Below, piece after piece: positions 47,621 to 59,600 of a stretch of 64,000 bases of DNA; the stretch's first letter is position 1, and each line of letters starts with the position of its first letter. A model generated the notes under the pieces. It was given only the letters and a program-made list of their open reading frames with translations. It was not told the DNA's origin and did no database searches. Source of the DNA: an uncultured Olsenella sp. (GTDB lineage Bacteria > Actinomycetota > Coriobacteriia > Coriobacteriales > Atopobiaceae); NCBI GenBank assembly GCA_900316105.1, contig ONBR01000002.1:62001-126000 (forward strand). The letters run 5' to 3'. The translations under genes and the position numbers were made by a program.

Positions 47621-50600
47621 GTCTCATCGGCGGAGGACATGGTGTAGGTGAAGGTCGTTGCGGTTGTATAGGCCTTGCCGTCCGTCGTGGTGCGGAGGCC
47701 GGTGTAGACGGCGCCGCCGTCCGCGGTCTTGTCGATGCGGGTATGGACCTGGCCCCAGGCACCCTGGGCGTCGGTGCCCTTAAGCTTGGAGATGGTCTCG
47801 CTCTCGGATGCGACGGTCGTCTTGGACCGGTCGGCCTTGACGTAGTTGCTCCCGTCGATGGTGACGTGGTCCTCGCTGGTCCAGCCCATGAAGGTGTAGC
47901 CGTCGCGCGCCAGGTCCGCGGGCAGAGCAAAGACATCGTCGGTGTAGTAGGTGTCGCTCGCTCGGCCGCCGGTCACGGAGGAATCGCCTGCCTTGCCGTC
48001 CACGTAGGTCACCTTGTAGGAATTGGCCTGCCACACTGCGTAGAGGGTGTAGGCCTCCCCTGTCTGACCCACCTTGTAGGGGTCGCCCGGTTTGGTGAAG
48101 GCCTGGCCCCTGACCTTGGCCGTCGCCTCGTCGTAGGCATAGTCCTTGGCAATGCCCGCCGCCTTGACCGAGTCGGCGCCCTTGGAGGTGTGGACCGCAA
48201 TGGCCTTGCCGTCCGCAGTCATCTTGGGCTCGGCAGACCAGCCTATGAAGGTATAGCCCTTGCGGGTCAGGTCGCCGGCATCAGGCAGGAGGAAGTCCTC
48301 ATCGGTCCCATAGGTGCCGGTCTTGTCCTTGCCCGCCGCGAAGGAGCCCGAGCCGGCATCGAAGGTGATCTGCTTGGTCAGGGGGACGAAGTAGAGGTTG
48401 AGGGCCGTGAGGGAACTACCGTCGGCGGCCAGCTTGATCTTGCCGGCAGAGGTGGTGGTGACCTGGGTGGTCTTCGCAGCCACCTGGGAGGCGTCCGTAT
48501 GGGCGACGGTCCAAGTGGTGCCGTTGGTCACGTACTGGTAGCCAGTCGGGATGACGTTGTCATGGGTCCACCAGGGAGTGTCGGTCCTGAGGTCGCCCAC
48601 GGGCTTGTCGGCGATGGCCGTCTCGCCCGTCACGCCCGTATAGGTGTGGGTGGTCACGTCCTGGACCTGGCCGTTGCCGTCCACCCGGGTGGTGGTGACG
48701 GTGTATGCCGTGTCGGAATTGGCACGCCAGACGGCGTAGAGGGTCAGATCTGCCGCTGTGGGCATGAGATAGGTGATGTCCGCGGCCGCCTGGTAGACGT
48801 AGGGATACTGGGTTCCCGTGAAGACGTAGTCAGTCCCGTTCCAGGAGGCCACCAGGGTCCAGGTGGCGCCAGTCCAGCCCTTGCCGCCGTTCTCGAAGGA
48901 GGCGTGGCCGGCTCCGGCAGCAAGGGTCTTTGCCGCCCTCTGGGAGGCCAGGCCCTCGTTGGCGTTGGCATCAGAGCCGAGGGCCCAGCCCACCAGGGTG
49001 TAGCCGGGACGGCTGACGGCATCGTGGGCGGGCAGGGCGATGGTCTCCTGGGACTTGACGGTCTTGTGGTAGGTGGTGTCGTCTGTGGTGGGCGTGGTGG
49101 ACCAGGCAGCGCCATCCGTGTTGCTGGTGTTCCAGGAGGCGGGGGCGTCCGTGGACCCGCCCAGGACAAGGTGGAGGGTGTTCTGGTGGGCCTTATAGAT
49201 GAGGACCAGGCGGAGTGGCGCCGCTGAATTGCCCGAGATGGTGCCCGCGGCCGTGGTCAGGCGGCGGATGCCGTCCTTGTCAAGGACGCCCGTGGTGTCC
49301 GCGTCGAGGATGTAGTCGTAGCCCGCGATGGTCACGTTGTCGGAGGTAACGAAGACCTCCTGGTCAGCCAGGTCGCGCACGCCCTCGGCGTTGGCATGCT
49401 CGTCGGAGATGCCCTGGTGGGTGTAGCGGTTGGCAGCGGCATCGGTGACAACGTGGTTGTTGGCGTCGAGGCTCGCGCCCGTGACCTCGTTGCCGTCCTT
49501 GTCGATGGCCACAAGCTGACCGTCGCCCGTCACCTTGTAGAGGTAGACGTAGTAGTCGGTGTCGGAGTTGGCGCGCCAGACGGCGTAGAGGGTGATGTCC
49601 TTGTCCGTGGGCATCGTGAAGGTTTCGGGGGTCCCGTCGACCAGGGTGAAGAAGGCACCAGACGCAGGCGAGTCGGGCGTGGCGTCCACCTTGATGGCGT
49701 CGGCCATGGTCTGGGAGGCCTTGCCTTTGGACTCGTTGACAGAGTAGGTGTTGCCGTCCTTCGAGTAGGTGGGCGTCGTGGTCCAGCCCACCAGGGTGTA
49801 GCCGCCCCGCTGGAAGGAGGTCCCGTCAGGCAGGTAATAGACCTGGTCCGTGGGATGGGTCTGGGTGACGTCGCCGCCGGCCACGAACTGGCCCGGCTTG
49901 TAAGTGACGGAGTTGTTGTTGGCGCGCCAGACTGCGTAGAGCGTGGTTGCCGTGGTAGGCATGGTGTAGAGACGGTCGTAGGAGGTCACGTAAGTGCGAC
50001 CGTCCTGAGTCGTGGCAACCCGGGTGTAGAGGGCACCACCCTCCGCAGCGGCACGGGGGCTGGTCGTCCAGGCCTGGGCGGCGGAGTCGGCGGCGGCCTG
50101 AGAGGCGGCGGCGATGGAGTCGTAAACCTTGACGGCAGCACCGTCGACCTGGGCAGTGGGATCGAAGGACCAGCCGACCAGGGTGTAGCCGGTGCGGGTG
50201 ATGTCGCCATTGGAGGGCAGGGCAAAGAGGGACTCGGTCTGGTGTTTCTCGGAGGAGTGGTCGTGGACCCAGGTGCCCGCGCCCTTCTCCAGGGTCAGGG
50301 TGATGTCGTCGGCCTTGTAGAAGAGGAGGTAGGTCGTGGTACCGGAGGCGGAGACCGGCTGGGCGGGCGTCAGGGTGGACACGTGGTGGTGGGCCGCGTC
50401 GTCAGCCGTGGACTTCCAAGCGGCGTCCTTGAAGTCGCCATTGAAGGTGTAGCCCACGAAGGCATGGTAGTTGGCGGGATCCACACCGGCCTCGGGCGCG
50501 TAGGCCTTGAGGGTGTAGGACTCGTCGGTAATACCCGTCAGGGTATCCGTGATGGTGTCCTTGGCATTGCCCTGGCCGTCGTAGCGGATGTGCTGGACGG

Positions 50601-53600
50601 TGTAGGCGGTGGTGGAGTCAGCGCGCCAGACGGCGTGGAGGGTGACATCGGCGGAAGGCACCAGGTAGGTGATGGCGGAGCTGGCCAGGTAGGTATAGGC
50701 GTCGGCGGCCGTCTGGGCGTAGAGGTAGTACTCGTAAGCGTCGGCCCCCTGGTAGCCATAGGTGTAGTTGGTGCCGCCGTTCCAGGTGGTCACCGTGGTC
50801 CAGAGCTTGCCGCCCTCGTAGAAGGGCTTGCCCGTCAGGGCGGCCAGGCGAGTCGCCGTGGTCTGGGAGGTCTTGCCCGTGGCCTTGGAGCCGTCGGCGC
50901 TTCGGGCCCAGCCGACCAGGGTGTAGCCGGTTCGCTGGGCGGACTGGGCGGATGCCTGGGCACCAAAGGCGGCCAGGGTGATGGTCTGCTCGGTCCGGAA
51001 GGTCTGGGTCTGTTTCATGGACCAGGCGTGGCCGCCCGCGACGGCGACATCGGTGTTGGCCGTGTTCCAGGCGCCCGCGCCGGCGTCCAGGGTGACCTTA
51101 ATCTCGTCGGCCAGGTAATAGAGGGTGTAGGTGGTGCTGGAGGCACCCTCGATAGACCCGACGGCGTGGCGGGAGTCCGTAGTCACGGACCAGGCCTTGG
51201 CCCCGTACTCGTTCTCATGCGCCGTGGCGGAGGGCTCGGCGTAGGTGTAGCCTGCCAGGTAGTTGGCGATGCCCTGGCTCTTGTCAGCCAGGTAATGGGC
51301 CTTATCCGCACCCTGGAGGTAGGTGATGCCCGTCTCCTGGACGTAGCCGTACTGGTTGGCGGTCATGCCCTCGGGCACGGCCTCGTCGGCATGGACGGCC
51401 ACGTCGGCCCAGGTCTGGTAGGTATCGGTGGAGAGGGTCACGACGTCTCCGTCGCCAGTCACCTTCTTGACCTCCACCGTGTAGGTGACCAGGATGGGCT
51501 TCCAGACAGCGTAGAGGGTGGCGTCGAGGACGGGCATCTGGTAGAGGGTCGAGCCGTTAGCCAGGTAGTAGACCTTGTGGAATTCGCCGCTGCGGCTGGC
51601 GTCCACGTTCATCTTCTCGAGGGCGGCGATCACGTCGAAGGCCACCTTGCCCGAGGCGGTGTTGACATCCACGTATTTGCCGCCCGTAAAGACGGTCTTC
51701 TGGGTGGACCAGCCCGCGAGCTCGTAGCCATCACGGCGGAGAGTCTTCGTGCCCACAGTCTGGTCGTCCACGGGCAGAGTGAAGGTTGCGTCGGCCAGGT
51801 GGCTCTCGGTGAAGGTGCCGGCGGGTGACTTGTCCCCCGCCTCGAAGGTCAGGGTGCCGCTGGACTTGCCGTCGCGGTCGACGATGGTGTCCGCATAGAA
51901 GAAGAGGCGGAGGACCTGGGACCGGGCCGTGCCCAGGGTCCCGTCACCGTTCAGGTTCTCGTGGGCGTCGGTGGTGACCGAGGTGCCCTTAATGGCCCAG
52001 GAAAGCCCGTGGCCCAGGTAGGTGTAGCCGTCGATAGCCAGGCGGTCGTCGACAAGGTTGTAATGGCCCTTGCTCGCGTCCGCGGGCACGGTGCCGTCGG
52101 CATAGACCATGGCATCGGTCCAACCGTGGTGAACGATGCGATAGGCGTCCGGATTGGCTGCGACCTCGGCGTAGGTCTTTACAATGGGTCGGCCGTCGGC
52201 GTCGCGCAGGACCTTGCCGTCCTTGTCCAGGGGCGAGAGCTTACCGTCGCCCGTAAGGAGCCAACGCTCCACGTAGTAGGCCACGTCGGTCTTGGGCTGG
52301 TAGTAGAGGTAGAGGTCGAGCTTGCCGTCCGGCGTGACCTGGCGGTTGGTCTTGGTGGTCACGGTCTGGCTGGCGCCTGAGAAGTCCAGGTACGTGTAGG
52401 AGGCCTTGTCGGCCACGAAGTCGTAGCCTGACCAGTCGAACTCGGCACCAGAGTTGGCGGTGCCCCTCTCGTTGTTGCGGATGGTTATGCCCTGACGGAT
52501 GGCCTGGGTGGGAGCCGCGTTCGGCTGGGCCGTGGAGTCCACCATGCCCTCGGTCTGGTAGAACCAGACGACCTCCTGGGTGCCGTCGCCGTGGACCTTA
52601 ACGTAGGTAACGGTGTAGGTCACGTTGAGGGAGGCCCACTTGGCATAGAGGGTGACGGCGCCCACGTTGGTCGTGAAGGTGGTACCGGGGATGACCTCGC
52701 CGCCGATCTGGGTCGTGAAGCCCTCCAAGACGTAGCCCACGCGGGTGATCTGGCCGTCCTTGGCCTTGTGACCCTGGGCGTCGCGGGAGCCGTAGGTGGG
52801 CAGGGTTACCGTGGTGCCCGACTGAAGGAGGGCCGACCAGACCTCACCTTCCTTGGACCAGACGATCTGGGAGGAGCCGGGGGTGCCGGTGGTGAAGGTC
52901 CCGTCGAAGCTACCGCCGTTGGCGTCGATCCGCACCTTGAAGGTGGCAGGCGTGTAGAAGAGGGAGAGGACCGTGTTACCCGTGCCAGATACGGTGCCGG
53001 AGCTGAGCTCCTGACCGAAGTTGACGGTGTCGTAGGTGGCGTTGTAGGAGGCATTGGGCTCGCCGGCAGGGCTCGCGGCGCTTGTGCGGACGTCCACGTT
53101 CTCGGCGTTGTCGTGGCTCTGGTAGGTGTAGGGGGCGGAATCCTTCTTGAAGGTCCAGCCGGAGGTGTAGGTCCAGGTGGCCTTGTCCAGGGAGCCCAGG
53201 CCCTCCACGGCGGCATCGGCCGCGGCGTCGGCGTAGCCGGTATAGGAGACCAGGTAGCCCTTGTAGGCGTCCAGGTGGTCCCTGACGTCGGCGTAGGTGA
53301 CGGCCTTGCCGCCCACCTTGACATCCTTGCCGTCGGGGCCCACCAGGTAGGTGTTGCCGTCGCCGTCCACGCGCCAGCGGGCCACATAGTAGGTGACCTT
53401 CTGGGCCTGGAAGATGAAGGCCAGGTGGGTGGAGCCGTCCGCCGCGATGACGGTGGTCGCCTGGGTCTGGGTGGGCATGTCGGCAAAGGCAAGCGTGGTC
53501 ACATCGTCCAGGACAGCGAACTTGTCGCCCGGAGCCGCCCAGGCGTAGCCATCCAGGGCGAACTTGCTGGTTCCGTCCTCGGCCTTGGCCTGGTGGAGGC

Positions 53601-56600
53601 TGCCGTCGTAGGAGTAGGTACCGTCCTCGGCCTTGGTCTGGGCCGGGTGGACGGGTTCGTCGGCCGTGCCATCCGCATAGGTCTGGGTGCCCACAAGGAC
53701 CATGGTCCCGTCGCCCCGGACCTTGTAGACGTCCACGGTGTAGGCAGTGTCGTTGGTGGGGACCCAGACGGCATGGAGGGTGCCGGAGGCCGTGGACATG
53801 GTGTAACGGTGGCTAGCCTCGTTGGTGTAGAAGGATGTCGAACCCTTGAGGGCCGCGTAGAGGGCATCTGCCATAAAGCCCTTGGCGTCGGCGATCGTGA
53901 CGGTCTGGCCCGCATAGGCCGGAGCATCTGCCGCGAAGGTGTAGGTGAAATCCGTAGTCCAGCCTACCAGCTTGTAGCCAGGGCGGTCGACGTCGGTGGC
54001 CACGGGCAGGGTCACGAGAGTCTCGGAGGCCACGGAGGAGGGCATGGGATAGGTGGAGCTCGTGGCCTTGGCGGCGCCCGTGGTGCCCAGGTCGAAGGCC
54101 AGGGTCAAGGTGTCGGCCGTGTAGACCAGGACGAAGGTGGTAGATCCGTCGGGATTGATGATTCCCTGGTAGGAGGTCGCCTTGTGGATGCCTCGCTTGT
54201 CCGTCCTGTCGAAGCCGGCAGAGAAGGAGTAGCCGCGGAACTCGAAGAGGTCGGTCGAGGCAAAGGTGTAGAGGGAGCCCGTGGGCCGGGCGGTCTCGCC
54301 GTAGCGGTAGGTCAGGTGGCGGTAGTAGGCACCCGTGCCCGAGCCGGCAGGGGTGTCGTTGACCATGTTGATGGTGGCACTGTAGCTGGAGAGGACGTCA
54401 GCGGCGTTGGGAGCGGCTTCGTCGGACTCGACGGTAATCACATTGGAGGCCTTGCCGCCCACGATGAAGGCGTCGATGGGCTTGAGCTCGCCCTCGCCCG
54501 TGTAGCGCCAGTACTCAACCTTGAAGGTGGTCTTGCCGGGCTTGTAGAAGAGCTTGAGGACGGTGTCGCCTGCGCCGCGGATGTCGTCGGCGGGGAAGGC
54601 TACCGCAGGATAGGCGTCGCTGGCCGGGGCGTGGACGGAGTTGTCCATGTCGTAGCCGGTGATGTGGCCGGAGGTCACCGGGGTACCGTCCTTGGTCAGG
54701 GTATAGGAGGCGAAGGCGGTCTCGGTGGAGAGGTCCACGTGGGTATCGGTGGTACCCGTGCCCGTCAGGCGGTCATAGAGGGTCATGCTCTTGCCGTCGG
54801 CCGCCAGAATCCACCGCTCCACCTGGTAGGAGGTGGTGTCGGAGGCGACGTAGTAGAGGTTGAGGACCAGAGGGTTGGCCTTGCTGATCCGGCCCGTCCG
54901 GTGAGTGGTGTAGGTGGCGGCAGCGGGAGCCACGTCCTCGACCCCGTCGACGGTGAGGGTCTTGGCGCCGCCCGCCTGGTAGTCGGCCCAATTAATGCCG
55001 GACCCGTAGATGATCGAGCCATCGGCCACCAGCTGATAGCCCTTCCAGGCGACCTCGGTAGCCGTGTTGTGGGCCGTGGCCTGAGGCGCCGCCGTGTCCG
55101 TCGTACCCACAAGCGTAACCGTGTCCACCTTGGTAATGGTGATGTTGCCCTGGGCGTCCTTGACCACCTTGTAGTGGTTGACCGTGTAGGGGGTGTTCGT
55201 GTCGGGCTCCCAGACGGCGTAGAGGGTCAGGGCGTCATCGCCGTTGGCGGGCAGCTGGAAGGAGGCGCCGGGCGCCAGGATCGAGGCCTCCCCTATGGAC
55301 GCGATCAGCTTCTTGGCCGCCGTGCCGTCCGTGGGCTCCACGGCGGCGCGGGTATCGGTGGTCCAGCCCTTCAGGGTGTAGCCCGGACGGGTCACGTCGC
55401 CCGTGCCCGGCAGGGGCAGGGTATGGCCGGTCGCGTAGGAGGACCAGACCTTATTGCCGTCCGCGACGTCGTGGGTTGCCTTCCAGGTAGCGGGCAGGGT
55501 GGCCCAGCCGGCACCGCCGTCCAGGGTCAGGGTGTAGGGGTTGGGCTGGTAGTAGAGGGTGATGGTCAGCTTGGGCGTGCCAAAGAGGAGCTTGCCCGTG
55601 ATGCCCGCCTGGGCGTCACGGTTGGCCAGGTTGGTCCAGGAACTGGCGAAGGTGACGTCCACGGTACCGTCGCCATCCACGTCCACCGCCGCCGCGTTAG
55701 CCGTGGCATCGTAGTGCCAGCCCTGGAAGCGGCTGTCGACCTTGCCCGTGCCCGTGGCGACGTAAGGCACGGCCGTCATGTCGTCGTCCGTAATGCCGGT
55801 CAGGTTCTCCACCAGGACGTCCGCGACCTCCTTGCCGTCGCCGTCGACCCGGACGTGGCGAACCAGGTAGGGGGTAGTGTCCAGGGCATACCAGACGGCA
55901 TAGAGGGTCACGTCCTGGTCGCCCAGGTCGAAGGAGGTGGTGTAGAAGTCCGTTGCGTCCTTGATGGCCTCGTAGACCTTGCGCGAGAGGGTTCCCTCGC
56001 AGACGTTGATGGCGTCGGTCTGTGCGCCTTCGACGTCGCAGGTGTTGGAGGCGTACCAACCCTTGAACTCGTAGCCGGACCTGAGGGGAGCCTTGCGGGC
56101 CTCGGAGCCCGGGAGCTGGAAGTCGGGGAAGTCGGCCTTGAGCTCTATGGTGTCGTACTCGGTGCCGTCCCAGGAGGCCTTGTCTCCCTTGCGGAGGTGA
56201 ATGGTTACCTGCTGGGCCGCGAAGAAGAGGCGGAGCTCGGCGAAGTAGTCCAGGGGCTGGGCGTAGCCCGTCTGAGACGACTGGGTCTTGCCGTCGGAGA
56301 TCCCCAGGGCGGTGGGTGAGACGGACGTCGTATAGGTGGGTGTGTAGTTGGTGCCGTCGCTGTCCACGGTATGGTGGTCGGGGTCGTTCTGGTAGGAGGC
56401 GGGCATGCCGTGGACGCCGTTGGCCTTGTCCGCCTCGGTCACGGACACCTGGGAGTCCACCTTGGCATGGCGGACCTCCTCAAAGAAGAGGACACGCTGC
56501 TCGGCGCCCGTCCACTTGTACCAGCGGACCACGTAGTCCACGGTCTGGGCCTCGTAGAAGACGGAGAGCTCCAGGGTCTTGGTGGCAGAGATGTCGCCCG

Positions 56601-59600
56601 TCAGGGTCTGGACGTAGGCGATGGTCTTGGCGCCGTCTGCATAGACAATGGTGCCGTCGTCGTTCAAGAGCCGACCCTGGTCGTCCAGACTGGCCAGGGC
56701 GTAGCCCGCGAACTTATTGGCAGTCGGGACGTAGGTAGGCGCTGGGGTGTCGGCGTAGCCCCAGAGGGTCTCGGTATCGGCCAGGACCACCTTACCGTCT
56801 CCCTGGTGCTTGTAGTGGTTCACGATGTAGGAGACCTTCTGCGGCAGGTAGAAGCCGTAGAGGGTAGTCGCATAGGTGGACATCTGGAAGGCGGCGCCCG
56901 CCGCATAGAAGTCCAGGACCGCCTCGCTGCCGTTATGGGTAACCTTGACGTGCTGGCCCGCGGCGTCCGTGTAGACCAGGTCCTTGAAGGCCAGGGCCTC
57001 CAGGCCCGATAGGGTGTTGATGTCGGAGACCTTCTTGGTGACCTTGGTCCCGTCCGAGAGGGTCAGGGTGTAGGTGTAGGCGGTCGCGTCCTCGGCCGTG
57101 GCGATGGCCACCCAGCCCTCAAGCAGGTAGCCCGTCCGACGGGCCTGGGCCTTGCCGGAGCTGTCGCCGTGCTTGGTGGGTAGGGTCACCGCGGCACCCG
57201 CCATGTAGGAGGCGGAGGGATCCTCCTTGGGGCTCCAGGAGTAGGCGTCGCCGGTGCCCGGGGCAAAGGTCAGGGGAAGCTCGGTGGCGTAGTAGTAGAG
57301 CTTGAGGGTCAGCCGGCCCGCCTCATCGGCGCTGTAGACAATCTGGCCCGTGGCATTGGTCTGGTACTTGGTGTCCGCAGCGTCGCCCAAGGAGACGTAC
57401 TGCTTGTCGCCCGAGAACTTGAAGCCCTCGATATCGATGGCGTCGACCGTCAGGTAGGTGTTGGTGGCCTCGTCCTTGCCCGTGGTGGCAGCGGCCGCGT
57501 TGGCGTTGGCACCCATGGCGCCCTTGTGCTCCAGACGGTAGGCGGAGACGGGCGTGGTCGCGGGGTCGTAGTCGTAAATGACCTTTCCGTCCTTGCCCAC
57601 AGGCAGGAGCTTGCCGCCCACGACCACCCAACGCTCGACATAATAGACGGTGTCCTCGGTGGCCTGGTAGTAGAGGGCCACGTGGAGGACGCCCGTCGTC
57701 GCATCGGGGGCGTGCGGGGTGATAACGCCGGCGTCGGACCCGTCCACGTAGGAGGTGTAGGTGGTCTCCCCCACCTTGACGCTGGCGGCGTAGGCATAGC
57801 CAGGGACCTTGCCGTCGTCGCGGGCGCCCTCGGGCAGAACGGCCTTGGCACCGGTGGTGCCTGTGGCCGTGAGGTCCAGGTCGGCCCTATGTGTCAGGGT
57901 GCCGTCGCCGGACAAGGTCCAGTACTCGATCACGTAAGTAGAGGTCGCAGGCGCCCAGACGGCGTGGAGGGTGGTCGCGGAAGCCGTGGGCATGGCGAAG
58001 GAGGGGCCTGTGGTCTCCCCTTCCGTGGCGGCCAGGTCCGTATCGGCAGCCGTGGCGCCCGGAGTGCGGGACCAGCCCAGGAAGGTATAGCCGTAGCGGC
58101 GGACGTCGCCGTAGGCGGCCAGGTTGAAGGTGGACTCTGCGGCAGGAGCCACAGCGGGGGTCTTGTCGCCCTGGGTCCAGTCGCCGCCGGCCAGGTCGTA
58201 GACCAGGGTACGAGGCATGGCCACGTAGTAGATGTCCAGGACCAGGTTGCCTGCGGCGTCAACAATGTCCTGGTATTTGGCCTTGTAGCCGCCCTTGTTG
58301 TAGGTCTTCTCGAACTGGTAGCCCAGGGTTCCGTAGGCCGCCGAATCGTTGGGAACGACCACGTAGTCGTAGTAAATGGAGGAGGTGGCGTCCGTGGCCT
58401 CACCCATCCTGGGCGTGCCGTCCTCTGCCACGTTGATGGTGGTATCGGCAAAGCCCTTGCCTATGTGAAGGTTGGTCTTGCCGCCCTTGCCGTCGTCGAA
58501 GATGTTCAGGGCCTCCCGCTTGCCGTCGCCCGTGATCTTCCAGGCATAGACCTTGTAGGTGGTGTCCTTGTTCATGGTGAAGTGGAGCCTGATGGCGGCC
58601 GTACCCGTGCCCTGGGCGTTGACCTGGATGGTCTCCACGTTGAGGGTGAAGGCCTTGTCGCCGGTGGTATTGGCGTAGTAGTGGTAGCCAGAGTAGGTCT
58701 TGTCCTCGGCAGTGGCCGTCTGCCAGGTGTCCACGTAGGCCCTCCGGGTGTAGGTGGAGAGGGGCTCGGTTCCGGGCTGGAGGAAGGTGTCCAGAGCGTA
58801 GCGGTAGATGGTGTAGTCGACCTCGTCGGGCTCCCAGACGGCGTAGAGGGTCGCATCGTGATTGGGCATGGTAAAGGTGGCGTCAAGTGCGTAGAAGCCG
58901 TAGGCGGTCGGGTCTGCGCGGAAGAGGTCCAGGAGGGCCAGGGCCTCCTCGCCCTTGGCCTCGTTGACCGTCACCGTGCCCGTGTAGGAGGCCTTGGCGC
59001 CCGTCTGCCAGGAATCGAAGGTGACCTCCTGGGCCTGAGTGGTGGTCCAACCCACCAGGTGGTAGCCGGACCGGGTGGCCGCATTGGCGCCCGCGGCAAG
59101 GGGGCTCACCTGGTAGCCATAGCGGTAGGAGGGCTGGCGCTTGTCGGTGGTGGTCCAGGAACCCGTACCGGGCTCGTAGGAGAGCTGATGGGAGATGGCA
59201 CTCAGGTAGATGTTCAGGACCTGGGACCCGTCGCCCAAGACGTCGCCCGAGGCATTGGTGGTGTGGGAGACGGTCCCGGCCTGGTTGGTCACGGCCACGC
59301 CGTCGCCCAGGTACTCGTAGCCCTCGGGCAGGTTGGCTGCAAGGGTCTTGGTGTAGTAGACATAGCCTGCGGGTGCTTCCGTAGTCGCGGCATCGGCCAC
59401 GATGTGGAGGCCGGCAGGGCCGACCGTCTCGGTGGTCAGGGCGTCCACCTTGGTAGCGGCACCGGTGTTGGGATCCACCGTCCAGACGTAGATCTTGTAG
59501 GACACGGACTTGGCGGTGAAGACATGGACGAAGGTGGTGTCGCCCGTGCCCGCAATCGGGAGGGTCTGGATGGTCTGATAGGCGTAGCCCGTGGCCTCGT

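Noticed and set aside
41330-51600. Regular repeats that might suggest a CRISPR array
   Set aside because: The unit is 0.8-0.9 kb, lies in an open frame and encodes protein modules; there are no short direct repeats with unique spacers.
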